Shown here: one piece after another, positions 63,279-64,000 of the stretch
Numbering within the stretch: the stretch's first letter is position 1
How the letters are laid out: each line of letters begins with the position of its first letter
Assembly (NCBI GenBank): GCA_013178375.1
Contig: JABLXQ010000007.1
Coordinates: 106,717 to 170,716, forward strand
Length of the DNA: 64,000 nt
Origin: Gammaproteobacteria bacterium
Lineage (GTDB): Bacteria; Pseudomonadota; Gammaproteobacteria; Pseudomonadales; Ketobacteraceae
Direction: 5' to 3'
Notes under the pieces: model-generated
What the model saw: only the letters and a program-made list of their open reading frames with translations
Told to the model about the DNA's origin: nothing
Databases searched by the model: none
Program-made: the position numbers and the translations under genes

Positions 63279-64000
63279 ATGAATTACGACCTGCCGAAAA
63301 GCCTGCTCGATAACCTCACCACGGCCGTGCTGCTGCTGGATGAGAACCTGCGGGTGCGCTACCTGAATCCCGCGGCCGAGCATCTGCTGGCAGCCAGCCT
63401 GTCACAGCTGGTGGGGACTCCGATCCGCCAGCTGATCAGCGAGAACGATCCCAACGCCCACGCCGACATGGAAACCGCGCTGGCGGAGCTGCATCCCTAC
63501 ACCAAGCGCGAAGCCCAGCTGCACGTAGCCAATACACCGCATGCCGCCACCGTGGATTACACCATCACGCCGCTGGTGGAACCCGGCTACCCGCGCAGCC
63601 TGCTGATGGAGATCCGCCCGCTGGACCGCCTGATGCGGATCAGCCGGGAGGACGGCATCATCAACGCCCATCAGGCCACCCGGGCGCTGGTGCGGGGCGT
63701 GGCGCACGAAGTGAAGAATCCCCTGGGGGGTATTCGCGGCGCTGCCCAGCTGCTGGCGCGGGAACTGCCCGACGAGACGCTGCGGGAATACACCGACATC
63801 ATCATTGATGAGGTGGACCGCCTGCGCAATCTGGTGGACCGCATGCTGGGACCGCGCAAGCTGCCCTCGCTGGCGCAGGTGAACATCCACGAGATTCTGG
63901 AGCGGGTACGGGCGGTATTGCTGGCAGAGGGCGACGAAATCGCCGTGGAGCGGGATTACGACCCCAGCCTTCCGGAACTCTGGGGCGACAAGGATCAGCT
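63279..64000 (+). CDS. glnL: Nitrogen regulation sensor kinase NtrB (GlnL), N-terminal part
   Basis: The frame begins MNYDLPKSLLDNLTTAVLLL at ATG 63279 and runs off the right edge after 240 codons. The PAS domain (about 5-120) has LDENLRVRYLNPAAEHLL and SLSQLVGTPIRQLI. The phospho-accepting His143 is in VRGVAHEVKNPLGGIRGAAQ, a strongly conserved NtrB block, followed by LREYTDIIIDEVDRLRNLVDRML. It controls NtrC phosphorylation in response to PII and nitrogen state, which fits the sigma-54 and NtrC signals at glnA. Confidence 0.97.
   Translation, partial: MNYDLPKSLLDNLTTAVLLLDENLRVRYLNPAAEHLLAASLSQLVGTPIRQLISENDPNAHADMETALAELHPYTKREAQLHVANTPHAATVDYTITPLVEPGYPRSLLMEIRPLDRLMRISREDGIINAHQATRALVRGVAHEVKNPLGGIRGAAQLLARELPDETLREYTDIIIDEVDRLRNLVDRMLGPRKLPSLAQVNIHEILERVRAVLLAEGDEIAVERDYDPSLPELWGDKDQ

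Overview
The window reads as chromosomal DNA of a free-living, fairly GC-rich gammaproteobacterium that feeds on hydrophobic or lipid-like carbon. Pointers to the class are the order glnA / DUF4124 protein / glnL, a CTGT-N8-ACAG LexA box, a 601-residue BipA, and a FadL-type porin with TRAP transport and acyl-CoA genes. The species cannot be named from sequence reading alone. No rRNA, tRNA, CRISPR array, transposase or integrase was seen.

Layout: 1-3060, a minus-strand run of S8 peptidase, TIGR03032 protein and an exported protein cut by the window edge, then a gene-poor stretch with a REP-like palindrome. 3096-6256, a CheB-CheR-PAS fusion and a PAS protein. 6257-9363, an AT-rich accessory island with a convergent pair, TcmP and its three-Cys-motif partner (DUF5131/Gp37-Gp68); the partner has a near-consensus SOS box over its promoter. 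9364-19616, housekeeping and signalling genes: thiopurine methyltransferase, SDR, a COG2521-like methyltransferase, serine hydrolase, a histidine kinase with a REC-PAS-GGDEF-EAL regulator, flavin reductase and an unknown exported protein.

19816-24820 is an arsenic locus: thioredoxin-like protein and permease diverge from arsR, a decayed arsC/acr3 remnant, a GAPDH and arsJ. The surviving genes would make and export 1-arseno-3-phosphoglycerate, while the arsenate-reductase/arsenite-pump branch is broken. 24814-30183 holds a PepSY-flavodoxin-reductase fusion, a DUF2271 protein, a PepSY protein and a two-component system whose divergent promoter region carries three copies of one 17-bp motif. 30221-33971 has a His-rich exported protein, a tandem HAD protein and an unknown membrane-anchored protein.

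34178-56638 is a catabolic region: AraC regulator, crotonase, thiolase, lipoprotein, AdeT-like binding protein, TRAP permease, an unknown 218-residue protein, cytochrome P450, a RoxA-like di-haem cytochrome, a molybdopterin oxidoreductase, a putidaredoxin-type ferredoxin and its reductase, then MaoC-DUF35 / MaoC / Ltp2-like aldolase / thioesterase / SDR and a FadL porin. The simplest reading is uptake and oxidation of a branched or polycyclic isoprenoid or steroid-like compound, ending in a retro-aldol side-chain cleavage. An almost identical palindromic operator precedes the P450 pair and lies between the ferredoxin and ferredoxin reductase genes, tying the P450 to its redox partners. 57095-64000 is core: bipA, a PP-loop enzyme with a TusA-family protein, glnA with a sigma-54 promoter and NtrC-like sites, a DUF4124 protein and the start of glnL.
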